Below, one piece after another: positions 1 to 10,600 of a stretch of DNA of 46,533 nt. This stretch comes from an uncultured Cyclobacteriaceae bacterium (GTDB lineage Bacteria; Bacteroidota; Bacteroidia; Cytophagales; Cyclobacteriaceae). The stretch lies in NCBI GenBank assembly GCA_937958005.1, contig CALGOB010000138.1, forward strand, positions 1 through 46,533, given 5' to 3'. Both the position numbers and the translations under genes were made by a program. Position 1 is the stretch's first letter. Each line of letters opens with the position of its first letter. Below the pieces are notes generated by a model. The model searched no databases and had not been told where the DNA came from. It saw only the letters and a program-made list of their open reading frames with translations.

Positions 1-1
1 C

Positions 2-3000
2 CAAGGTTTATCGGTCAGCGATGAAGCTGTTTTAGACCTAGTTGATCCAGGTGCACCACTGATTGTGATAGATGAAGATTTAAATAACGACGGGTTGATC
101 AGTGAAGATGAACTGTCTGGGGTTATTGATGTAACAGTTACTTGGCCATCTAATGCAGTTGTTGGCGATAGATTAACAGTTACTGATGGAAACGGGAACA
201 CGGTCAATATTATTTTGGCAGTCACTCAAATTGAAGCAGGTGAAGTCAATGTTACTTTTCCTAGCCCAGGAGATGGAGGAATGATTATAGCCACAGCATT
301 TGTAACCGATCGGGCAGGCAATCAAGGAGTATCAGTCAGTGATGAAGCAGTGCTTAATTCTAACCCAACTGCAATGAATAATATATTAACCACTGATGAG
401 GATGTTTTTATTCGCATAAACACTCCTGAATTTCAATATGCTGATCCTGAATTAGATGAACTTTCCTACATTATTATTAATAGTTTGCCTAGCGAAGGAA
501 CTTTGTTTTTAGACTTAGATAGAGACGGGTTGTTAGATATTGGTGAGGAATTAATTTTAGAGAGTCTAGTAGATAAGACATCACTAGATAACGAGTTATT
601 GACATTTTTACCTGATCAAAATGAAAATGGAGATGCCTATGCAAAATTTGAATTTACAGTAAGTGACGGAATAGATTTAGCAGTTACCAGCAATTCAATA
701 ACATTTAATGTAATTCCTATCAATGATGTTCCACTGGCTCTGGATGATTTAAATAATGTAACAACAGAGGACAATCCAATTCAGATTTCACTCATATCAA
801 ATAATGATTTTGATGCAGAAGATGATTTGAACCTATTAAGCATTGTTTTAATTGACCCAAGTGACGATGGAAATACAGGGGATAATGGTAATCCATTGGT
901 GATTGACGGAATTGGAATTTATGAGGTTGATGAATTTGGAAATGTTGCCTATACTCCTGAATTAAACTTTACCGGCGGAGCTGATATAATCTATACTATT
1001 TCTGATAATGAAGGAGGTATTAGTAATCGAGCTTTAATAGAAATTGACATTACGGCTATTAATGACTTCCCGATTGCATTTGGAGAGAAACTTGAGACCA
1101 ATGAAGACATTCCAGTTGGAGGTGATTTAAATGATAATATCAATGACATAGAAGGAGATGATTTGACCCTTTCGTTAATTAATACATCATTACCAGATCC
1201 CAATTTAGAGGGATTGGTTATGTTGAATGCAGACGGAACCTATGTTTTTACACCAGTTTTAGGTTTTTCAGGAATTGTAACATTTGATTTTGAGGTTTGT
1301 GATAATGGATTACCAGTAAAGTGTACTCAAGCAACTGTTACTATTGTTGTAAACCCTGTGAATGATTCTCCTATTGCTATTGACGATCGATCTTCGGTAA
1401 ACCCAGGTATGACAGTTGATATCAATGTATTAGTAAATGATTCGGACCCAGAAAATGATTCATTAATTGTCGCAAACATAGTTTCAGGACCAGACAGCGG
1501 TGCTGTTATGATCAATACTAATGGAACGATAGCGTACACGCCAAATTTAGGCTTTGAAAACGGTGTGGATAGTTTCATCTATGAAATTTGTGATAGGAAT
1601 GAAGCAAATCCAGAAATACAATGTAGTACTGCCCGAGTAACAGTTACAATCCCTAGAATGGAATTGCCACCAGTAGCTATTGATGATAGCTTTTCTGGAC
1701 CGATGGATTTAACTGTCAATGGTGATTTGTTGATCAATGATTCAGATGGTAATAATGATTCTTTAAAAATTAACATTGCTCCAATTATTGAACCAGAAAA
1801 TGGCCAATTAATCATCAATTCAAATGGTACTTTTAGCTTTATTCCAAATATGGGGTTTTCTGGTACAGACTCGTTTATTTATGAGGTTTGTGACATTGGT
1901 ATGCCTCCATTGTGTGATCAGGCAAGGGTTACTATATTTATTAACCCTGTAAACGAAGCACCAATTGCAAGGGATGATACCATCACTTCTGAAATTGATA
2001 TACCAGTTGATATTTTAGTTTTAGCGAATGATCTTGACCCTGATGGAGATCAGTTATTTGTAACAGGAATTGTTGATGAACCTACTAATGGTTTGGTAAC
2101 AATCAATCCAGATGGGAGCATATCTTATGTATCTAATACTGGATTTGAAGGAATTGATACTTTTCAATATGAACTGTGTGATGGGCAAAAAGGAAATATG
2201 GAAACGCTTTGCACTACAGCGATAGTGACCATAAATATAGTTGATTCAGAATTCCCCCCAATTGCTGAGAAAGATGAATATGTAGGGCCTGAAGATCATC
2301 CAATTCATGGGAATGTACTCGAAAATGATTATAGCCAGAATAATGGACTTCTTATGATAAACACAACTCCAATTACAGAGGCATTAAATGGGAATTTGAT
2401 TATCCATGCAGATGGCACGTTTACCTATACCCCAAATGAAAACTTTAATGGGACAGATACTTTTGTGTACGAAATATGTGATAATTCTAGGTCTCGACTC
2501 TGCGTGGAAGCAACTGTTACAATAATAATAACACCTGTTAACGATGGACCGTTAGCAGGGGATGAATTAATTACTATAGATGAAGATACGATAGGTAAAG
2601 GAGACCTTAGGGACAATGTTTCAGATATTGATGATGAAGTCCTTATCATTTCTTTAATTTCAGAACCTAATTCGCCTGAAGGAATTTTGACTTTAAATCA
2701 GGACGGTACTTATGAATTTATACCTACTAAGGACTTTAATGGGACAATTTCCTTCGCATATGAAGTGTGCGATGATGGAAGTCCTCAGAATTGTGCCCAA
2801 GCTCAAATCACGATCATTGTTGTTGGTGTAAATGATGATGCCGATGGTGATGGAATTTTAGATGAAGATGAAGACTTAGATGGTGACGGTGATCCATCCA
2901 ATGATGATTCGGATGGAGATGGTGTGCCAGATTATTTAGATACTGATGATGATGGAGATGGAATAGATACACAAGATGAAGATGCGAATGGAGATGGAGA

Positions 3001-3598
3001 CCCTACAAATGATGATACAGATGGAGATGGAATCCCTGACTACTTAGATGCTGACGATGATGGGGATGGGATTGATACAGCAGATGAAGATGTAGATGGA
3101 GATGGTGATCCATCCAATGATGATACCGATGGAGATGGTATGCCTGACTATTTAGATGAAGATGATGATGGAGATGGTATACTTACCATTGAAGAAGAAG
3201 ATGAGACAGAACAAGATTGTGATGGAGATGGAATTCCCAATCGGTTAGACTCAGATAGATTTAATTGTGGGCAACCTGTTCCTGCGACCTTGTTCATTTC
3301 ACCTTTCAATAAAGATGGAGCGAACGATTTTTTTGCCATTGCCATTGCTGGCATAGGAAGTTCAGAATATGATGGTTTAGCTGAGTTTGAGGATGTAAAA
3401 GTTGTTATTTTTAATAGGTGGGGAAACATCGTTTGGGAGACAACTAGGTATGATAATTTTGATGCAAATAATAGATTTGAAGGAAGAAATTTTAACGGAA
3501 ATAAATTACCAGCAGGAAGTTATTACTTCGTAATCGATTTAATCCCACTCGAAGGAGGAGGCGATCGAATTTTGAAAGGTTTTGTTGAAATTAGATAA
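2..3598 (+). CDS. Giant repetitive T9SS type B surface protein (5' end outside window)
   Basis: The reading frame is open from base 2, so the gene enters from the left and only its last 1198 residues are visible. The first visible codons repeat the end of the next unit (SVSDEAVL occurs twice), so an Ig-like repeat array continues upstream. About eight tandem-95/cadherin-like units follow, each opening with a motif such as NDSPIAIDD or NEAPIARDD. From about 2830 to 3225 there are Asp-rich thrombospondin-type-3-like repeats (DTDGDGIPDYLD) expected to bind calcium. The end (from about 3290) is a gliding-motility-associated type B T9SS sorting domain with FISPFNKDGANDFF, VVIFNRWGN and LPAGSYYFVI. 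Such proteins are exported by T9SS and attached or released at the cell surface. Adhesin function is inferred from architecture, and no ligand can be predicted. The C-terminus is nearly identical to that of the next gene, indicating paralogy. Confidence 0.93.
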   Translation, partial: QGLSVSDEAVLDLVDPGAPLIVIDEDLNNDGLISEDELSGVIDVTVTWPSNAVVGDRLTVTDGNGNTVNIILAVTQIEAGEVNVTFPSPGDGGMIIATAFVTDRAGNQGVSVSDEAVLNSNPTAMNNILTTDEDVFIRINTPEFQYADPELDELSYIIINSLPSEGTLFLDLDRDGLLDIGEELILESLVDKTSLDNELLTFLPDQNENGDAYAKFEFTVSDGIDLAVTSNSITFNVIPINDVPLALDDLNNVTTEDNPIQISLISNNDFDAEDDLNLLSIVLIDPSDDGNTGDNGNPLVIDGIGIYEVDEFGNVAYTPELNFTGGADIIYTISDNEGGISNRALIEIDITAINDFPIAFGEKLETNEDIPVGGDLNDNINDIEGDDLTLSLINTSLPDPNLEGLVMLNADGTYVFTPVLGFSGIVTFDFEVCDNGLPVKCTQATVTIVVNPVNDSPIAIDDRSSVNPGMTVDINVLVNDSDPENDSLIVANIVSGPDSGAVMINTNGTIAYTPNLGFENGVDSFIYEICDRNEANPEIQCSTARVTVTIPRMELPPVAIDDSFSGPMDLTVNGDLLINDSDGNNDSLKINIAPIIEPENGQLIINSNGTFSFIPNMGFSGTDSFIYEVCDIGMPPLCDQARVTIFINPVNEAPIARDDTITSEIDIPVDILVLANDLDPDGDQLFVTGIVDEPTNGLVTINPDGSISYVSNTGFEGIDTFQYELCDGQKGNMETLCTTAIVTINIVDSEFPPIAEKDEYVGPEDHPIHGNVLENDYSQNNGLLMINTTPITEALNGNLIIHADGTFTYTPNENFNGTDTFVYEICDNSRSRLCVEATVTIIITPVNDGPLAGDELITIDEDTIGKGDLRDNVSDIDDEVLIISLISEPNSPEGILTLNQDGTYEFIPTKDFNGTISFAYEVCDDGSPQNCAQAQITIIVVGVNDDADGDGILDEDEDLDGDGDPSNDDSDGDGVPDYLDTDDDGDGIDTQDEDANGDGDPTNDDTDGDGIPDYLDADDDGDGIDTADEDVDGDGDPSNDDTDGDGMPDYLDEDDDGDGILTIEEEDETEQDCDGDGIPNRLDSDRFNCGQPVPATLFISPFNKDGANDFFAIAIAGIGSSEYDGLAEFEDVKVVIFNRWGNIVWETTRYDNFDANNRFEGRNFNGNKLPAGSYYFVIDLIPLEGGGDRILKGFVEIR

Positions 3599-3607
3599 TA
3601 TTGTGTT

Positions 3608-3648
3608 GAAAGGAAAAGCGAGATAATAAGGCCATCAAGCTTTCCTTT
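3608..3648 (+). terminator. Possible weak terminator after the first adhesin
   Basis: AAAGGAAAAGC pairs with GCTTTCCTTT, about 10 bp with one bulged A and a loop of about 19 nt. It lies 10 bases after the stop codon and is followed by an A/T-rich stretch rather than a clean T run. Confidence 0.35.
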
Positions 3649-3670
3649 ATTATACCCATTTATATTTATA

Positions 3671-3774
3671 GAGGCATAAAAGATATTTCAGTAAATTTGA
3701 TTTTGACAAAGCGATTCCCCGTTGGGACAAAAAACGCAAGCATAGCATCGCTATGGCGAGTATTTTTAACGCAC
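3671..3774. repeat. Dispersed hairpin repeat, family A, copy 1
   Basis: It starts with GGCATAAAAGATATT and ends with an imperfect palindrome whose arms are CATAGC and GCTATG around ATC, then GAGTATTTTTAACGCAC. The opening matches copies at 4011 and 20071, and the closing TATTTTTA(A)CGCAC matches the copy at 4011. It is non-coding and in the gap after the first adhesin. Origin and role are unknown. Confidence 0.55.
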
Positions 3775-3839
3775 GAAAAATATAAACTTACCAATAGATG
3801 TGCATTCTTTTAAGTCTAAGCTGGTATTAAACACTTCTT

Positions 3840-3930
3840 ATGCATTAGACTTTTAAGAGAGAATAATAAATAGCTGTTAGGTAGCTACTTTAATTCTTAT
3901 GTGGGTTCTACTCAGAACTGTACGGGTTTA
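3840..3930. repeat. Partial, diverged copy of the 180-bp element
   Basis: TGCATTAGACTTTTAAGAGA followed by AATAGCTGTTAGGTAGCT closely matches the left half of the complete elements at 41018 and 45953. The right half is diverged, with a final ACGGGTTTA resembling the other copies' end. An inverted version of the TTAGACTTTTAAGAG segment lies just upstream near 3803-3820. Confidence 0.6.
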
Positions 3931-4010
3931 TCAATTTTGCCTATTTTTTCTAAATAATATAAATCATTATAAAATTCTAGCTCATCTGAATGATAGGGTC
4001 AGGCATAAAA

Positions 4011-4125
4011 GATCGTATTAGATTTTGAAGGTAATTTTTTATTGAAGAAGGTGGGGGTGCCAAGGTGGGGCCACCAAGGCAAAAATACCTCCTCTAGCGT
4101 AGCTAGAGGAGGTATTTTTACGCAC
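4011..4125. repeat. Dispersed hairpin repeat, family A, copy 2
   Basis: It opens with AGGCATAAAAGAT, as in copy 1, and ends with GTATTTTTACGCAC. Its hairpin (4081-4119) is perfect, unlike the imperfect ones in the sister copies. The middle, GTGCCAAGGTGGGGCCACC, can form a second smaller hairpin. Confidence 0.55.
4081..4119. terminator. Perfect 18-bp stem-loop, possible bidirectional terminator
   Basis: AAAAATACCTCCTCTAGC at 4081-4098 is exactly complementary to 4102-4119, with a GTA loop. The A-tract on one side and T-tract on the other would give a terminator shape on either strand. It lies between the two adhesin genes and is also the hairpin part of a dispersed repeat, so termination may be incidental. 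Confidence 0.6.
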
Positions 4126-4633
4126 TGCAATGAAAAATTAACAGGAAGATAAACGGTAGATTTTATACCTAAATTAGTATAAAGGCTACCGCAGCAGCTA
4201 TGGAGTAATATAAAAATACAAAAGTGAAAGACTATTCCATACCAATAATTTTATATAAACCGGACAATACCTAGTAGAATCATAATTCAGGCTTAATATT
4301 CTGAAAATAAGAGGTTTATATGTAGGTTTTAAGAATGGTTTTTGACTTAATAAGGGTGATTTACCCTTGCTTCTTAGTCTATTTTACTCAGATTTTACTT
4401 TGAAACAACAATACCTAAAATAAGCCTATAAAATCATAACCGTCAGAAGTTTTAGTTTTCTGTTTGACGAAACCTAGACACTTTTTCGAAAAGTAAAGTT
4501 CGATAATTGACCTATTTTATTTCACCGTCCATTTTATGTATTTCACCTGCTTATTAGAAGGGATGAACTAATAAATATAACTGAAGCAACCATCAGTCAT
4601 ATTTTCGCGGACCGAACAATTAACGAATATTTT
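4126..4633. other. Non-coding leader region of the second adhesin
   Basis: I see no gene here. A possible -7 box, TATTTTCG at 4600-4607, is one mismatch from the Bacteroidota consensus TAnnTTTG, but no good -33 TTTG sits at the usual distance. The rest is A/T-rich and without clear structure. Confidence 0.4.
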
Positions 4634-7600
4634 ATGCAGTTACCTACCCAGCTTAGATTTATTAGAGTGTTTTTGCTCTTCATACTCATTGTAACTTTTT
4701 CGAAGTTTGACTTATCCGCTCAAAACTGTACTGTCAATGCTGGTGTTGGTTTTGAGGTTTGTGCAAATGAAACCATTACCTTAGATGGAAGTCAAAACGG
4801 ATCACTTTTGACTAATGCAAGTTGGTCACAAATTGATGGACCAACAATTATAATTGATGACCCTACAAATCTTAATTCTACTATTTCAGGATTAGAATTT
4901 GTGGGTGGGAATGATATCATTTTAAGATTGTCAGCGACCTGTTCAGATGGCACCTTGATAAGTCAGGATGTCACTTTTGTAATTAGAGCTATAACTCCAG
5001 CTAATGCAGGAGCCGATCTAGGAGAGTCCTGCCCAGGCTCTTCAATTCTTACGTTATCTGCAAATTCAGTTGGTGTAGGGGAAACAGGTGCTTGGGAATC
5101 ATCAGGAGCAGGAGTGATAATAGATAACCCATCTGATCCTAACTCTACAATTTCTTTGTTGGGATCTGAGTCAGGGACCGCAGTTTTAACATGGACTATT
5201 ACAAATGTTAACGGATGTGTATCTTCTGATACCATGACTGTAATTAACAGAGGAGGTGAATCACCAGTAACCGCGGGGCCTAATATAAACCTAGATAATT
5301 GTTATTCATCAACACAATCAACAAGCTTAAATGCAAGTTACGGAGGAGAAGGTATTGATGGACAAATTGGTACATGGACAGTCGTGAATGGACCAAATAT
5401 TCCAAATATTCAAAACATTAATACTAACGATTCTTTTATATCAAATTTGATTGAAGGAACCTATACTTTGAGGTGGACGGTTGAAGGGGAATGTGTTTCA
5501 GGAAGTGAGACTATGAACATTTCAGTAGCAGCTCCAGATCAAAACATAACACAAGCAGATGCTGGTGACTTTACAGTATTTTGTGATGGGAGAGAATCAT
5601 CTATATTGGCAGGTAGTTCGCCAGATTATGAAGATGAGACTGTTCTGTGGGAATTTCTAAGTGGTCCTACAACGCCAGTTATTGAAAGCCCTACTTCTCC
5701 AATAACCCAGATTACAGGTTTGAGTGGAGCGGGTTCAGGAAGATATACCTTTAGATATACCATATCCAATAGCTCATTTGGTTGTTCAAGTGTTGATCAA
5801 GTAAGCTTTGAGTATATATCATTACCTATATTGACAGTTAATGGGGGGGATGATTTTTTAGATGCTACATGTGGGTCTAATGAGGCTAATATACCTTTTA
5901 CTACTGTGGGAGGAGATAACTTTGACATTGAATGGTCTATTATAAGTGGCCCTGAGATGAGGTCAGCCTCAATCCAAAACAATAGCCCGATAGTCATAGA
6001 GGATCTTGATATACCGGGCATTTATACGGTAAGAATAACTGCAGTATCTAGTTCTTCTTTTGGGGGTAGTTGTCCTGCAACTTTTCAAGATGTGAATGTA
6101 TTTGTATCTGCTGATCCTACGGCCGCTAATCCTGGAACTGCTCAAACTTTAGCATGTAATGTAACCACCACATCCTTACAAGGAAATACACCGCTTGTGG
6201 GCATTGGTACTTGGTATCAAGTAAGTGGTCCTAATACAGCAAATATTACTAACCCTCTAGACCCTGAAACTACTATTAATGGCTTAGTTGTAGGAGATTA
6301 TCTATTTAAATGGGTAATTGATGGAGGAAGAAGCTGTGAGGCAAATGAAGGAACAGTTCGGATTTCAGTTTCTACTAATACCCCAACCACACCAAATGCA
6401 GGAGAAGATGTGATCATTTGTTCAGGCTCGTCTTATGTTTTGCAAGGGAATCCTATAGAAAGTTCTGAAACGGGCGTTTGGACAGTAGTTCCATCTACAG
6501 GAATATCTTTTCTAAATGGAGATATTAATAATCCAAATGCAACAATTTCTGGCTTTGATAACAATACAAACTATACTTTCACTTGGACTGTTACTGGGTG
6601 CGATGGGGTTACATCTCTTGCTGATGATATAGAAATAACTACATCTAATACCGCAGGACCAGCACAGGCTGATGCAGGACCAGACCAACTATGTTTAGGG
6701 GCCAACAGTGCTACATTAAGTGGAAATGACCCAGGTTCTGCAACAGGTACGTGGTCAATAATATCAGGTTCAGGATCAATTGCAGATGAAAACGATAGAA
6801 ATACAGCTGTGACTTCTTTGGGTATAGGGACCAATATCCTTAGATGGGAGTTGTCTGATGGTTCTGGTTGCGACCCAACTTTCGATGAAGTAACAATTTC
6901 CGTATCAGGAAGTGCAACGGCAGCAACTATCACTGCTGTAACCGACCAATGCCTTATTGCTGGTGGAACTATTGATTTAATAGGAAATACACCTACCTCT
7001 GGAGAAACGGTACAGTGGACTCAGTTAACAGGCCCCGTAGCGCAAATTATGAATAGTAATTCTGCAACGGCAACTGCTAGTTTTGAGGTGGTAGGGAATT
7101 ACAGTTTCCAATATGTAATTGACAATGGTTGTGAAAGAGCATCTGAAGAAGTTAGTTTTCAAGTAGGTATTGCATCTACCGTAGCGTTTGCAGGATCTAA
7201 CCAAAGTATTTGCTTCCCGTCTTCTCCTTTATTTTTAAATGCCAATGTCGTTGATGATGGATATGGTGTTTGGGAGTTTGTATCAGGGCCCAATTTACCT
7301 AACATTTCTGATATATTGAACCCAAGCTCAAGTGTGACCGGGTTAACAAATGGGACTTATATTTTTAGATGGACATCTTATTCAAATAGTAGTTTGTGTT
7401 CATCCACCAGCAGTGAGGTAACTATTGATGTAGACGTGGTAGCAGATGCAGGAGATGATCGTGCTTTATGCAATGCAACTTCAACAATATTAATAGGAAA
7501 CGAAAATACTTCTGGTACATGGAGTGAAGTAGTTGGTGATGGGGCCACTATTACCACGGTTGCAGGTTCTCCTCATATTGCCATTGCCTCTGGGTTAACA

Positions 7601-10600
7601 TTAAATACAGATTATACATTTAGATATTCATTAACAAGTACAGGAATCTGTGGAAACACCTTTGATGATGTGAATGTAGAGATAGATGGATTTGGAACTA
7701 CACCAAACGCCGGAATTGATCAAGAACTTTGTGAAGCAACATCTTTTAACTTAAATGCTGATGCAGTAGTAAATGGGATAGGTACATGGACACTTTTAAC
7801 TAATCAAGCTGGTGTGAGCTTCTCACCAAATGCTAATGATCCAAATGCAACTGTTAATGGAGTAAGCAGCCCAGGACTTTATGTTTTTACTTGGCGGGTT
7901 GAGAATGGTGTTTGTTCTTTTGAAGATGAGGTAAGAATCGAAAATTTTGCCAATGAAATAGCCAATGCAGGTGCAGATCAATTGAATGTTTGTGTACCAG
8001 ATGTGGCAATCTCTGCTAATGCTACTCTGTATGGATCAGGTACATGGGTTGAAGATGCTGGAAATCCAGAGATGAATGCTTTATCTTCTTTTGTAGAACC
8101 AAACCCTGATTTCCTTGCCACCACATTAGGTTCTTATACATTCACATGGACCATTGATAATGGTGATATATGTTCTGATAGCGCTGACCCAATAACCATA
8201 ACCATTGTTGATGATGCTCCTACTGAGGCAATAACTAGTGCTGATCAAGAAATATGTATTGGGGACGCTGATCCATCCATTACAGGTAACTTCGCAACTA
8301 CTGGAGTAGGGGTTTGGTCTATAGAAGCTGAACCAGCAGGTGCTTCTGCTGGTTTTGCAGACGCTTCAGCGGAAAATACGACAGTTACTGACCTAACAGT
8401 AGCGGGTGATTATACCATAAGATGGACAATCACAAATGGTTCATGTAGTGATTTTGATGATTTGACTATCACTGTATTTGAAAACCCGTCTGTAGCAATA
8501 GCAGGTACAAACAATACTTTTTGCGAATTCGATAACCCAATGTTAAATGCTACTGCCCCTACAGTTGGGACTGGGTCATGGTCACAAGTCTCAGGGATAA
8601 GTGTTGCAAATATTATTACGCCATCTTCAGAAACCTCTGGTTTATCTAATTTGATTCCTGGGGATTATGTTTTTCGTTGGACAGTTTCTAATGGATTATG
8701 TGCTGCTAATTCGAGTGATGTTACCATAACTATAGTGGACCAAGTTTCTCAGGCTAACGCTGGAATTGACCAAGATAATGTTGGCTTATCCACAGAATTA
8801 AATGCTAATGCAGCAGAAAATGCGGAGACGGGTACTTGGACTATAGAATCCAAACCTGTAGGGGCTGCTGATCCTTCTTTTGGAAATATAAATGATGAAG
8901 GCACAACTGTCAGTGGACTTGTACCAGGAGATTATACTTTTAGATGGACAGTTGAAGATGATATAAACCCAGGGTTTTGCACAACATTTGATGAAGTGGT
9001 AATAACAGCAATACCTGTAGTTAGCATAGCTATTGTACCGGCAGCTCAAAGTGAAGATGGAGCAGGTACTATGGTTTATACATTTACAGTAAATACAATA
9101 TTGACTTCTGATCTTACTATTAATTTTGATGTAAGCGGAAACGCTAATTTTACAGACGATTATCTGGTTGCTGGAGATGCATCTTTTTCTGCGGGAAGTG
9201 GGGCTGTTACTATTTTGAATGGGAATTCTTCAGCCCAAATTACAGTCTCGCCAGAGTCTGATGATCTAATAGAATTAGATGAACAAGTTATTTTTACCTT
9301 AAGGGATGGTATTGGTTATGTAGTGGGAATGCAAAATGCTGCTACTGGAACTATTACAGATGATGATGATGCCGGTATTATAGCCGAATTGACATTTGAT
9401 CAAAATGGAACAGAAGATGGTGATGATGCTATTTTTAATATCAATTTAACTGATGGGATAGGAACTACACTAACTAATGAAACAGGTTCTGATTTTTCTA
9501 CTACGGTAAACCTTACTGGAGATTTGAATGATTTCACATTTGGTTCTTTTCCTACAGCTGTATTAATTGAAAATGGAAATTCAAATGTTGATATTTCGCT
9601 TGAAGTTGAAGATGATCTACTAATCGAAGGTGACGAAATAAATGCCGTTGAAGCAACATTGACTAACATAAGCCACGTCGCTGCATCAGTATCCGTCAGT
9701 GGTACAATAAACACCGCAAATGCGGATATTATAGACAATGATGATGACAATGTAATTGTTCAAATAATTACAGCGCAAGATGGAAGAGAAGGAAGTGACG
9801 ATGTTATTTACACGGTGCAATTAGTTAATGCAGCTGGGGATATACTGACTAATGTAAGTGGTGATTCTTTTACTGCTAATGTGGCTTTTTCTGGCGCTGC
9901 ACAAGCAGATTTCGCAACAACCTTTCCTACTACCGTAACCATCCCTAACAATAGTTCATCCGTCAATATAAACTTAACTCCTTTAGAAGATACAACAATT
10001 GAAATTGAATCATTAACGGCAACAATTTCAACTGCAGGACATGGTGGTTCTATTACTCCAAGTATTAGCGGAACCAACTCAAGCGCAGAGGCGGACATAG
10101 ACGATGATGCAGAATTTAGAATAACAACCACACAAAATGGGTCAGAAAATGGAACCAATGTTCAATATACTGTTGGGCTGTTTGATGCAAGCAGTGGTAC
10201 ACCATTAACAAATGACACAGGGACTAATATTTCTACTGCTATAGGTTTTAGTGGAATGGCAGTGGCAGCAGATTTAACTACTTCATTTCCTACTAACATC
10301 AATATTGCCAATGGGTTAAGCTCTTTTTTAATTGACTTAGTAGTTAATGACGATGCATTAATAGAACCAATGACTGAAATTTTAACAGCAACATTGAACA
10401 ATCCTTCTACAGGAGTTACTGTCAGTGGGGTCAATGGAGCAGCTAATGCAACTATTACTGATAATGATGATAATACAGGGATGATCTTTATTGAACTGGA
10501 AGCAGTAGATGGTGCTGAAGGTGCAGGGAACGTTCAGTTTATAGCCCAACTTACAGATGGAGCAGGTAATGACTTAGTGAATGCAAGCGGGAGTACTATT

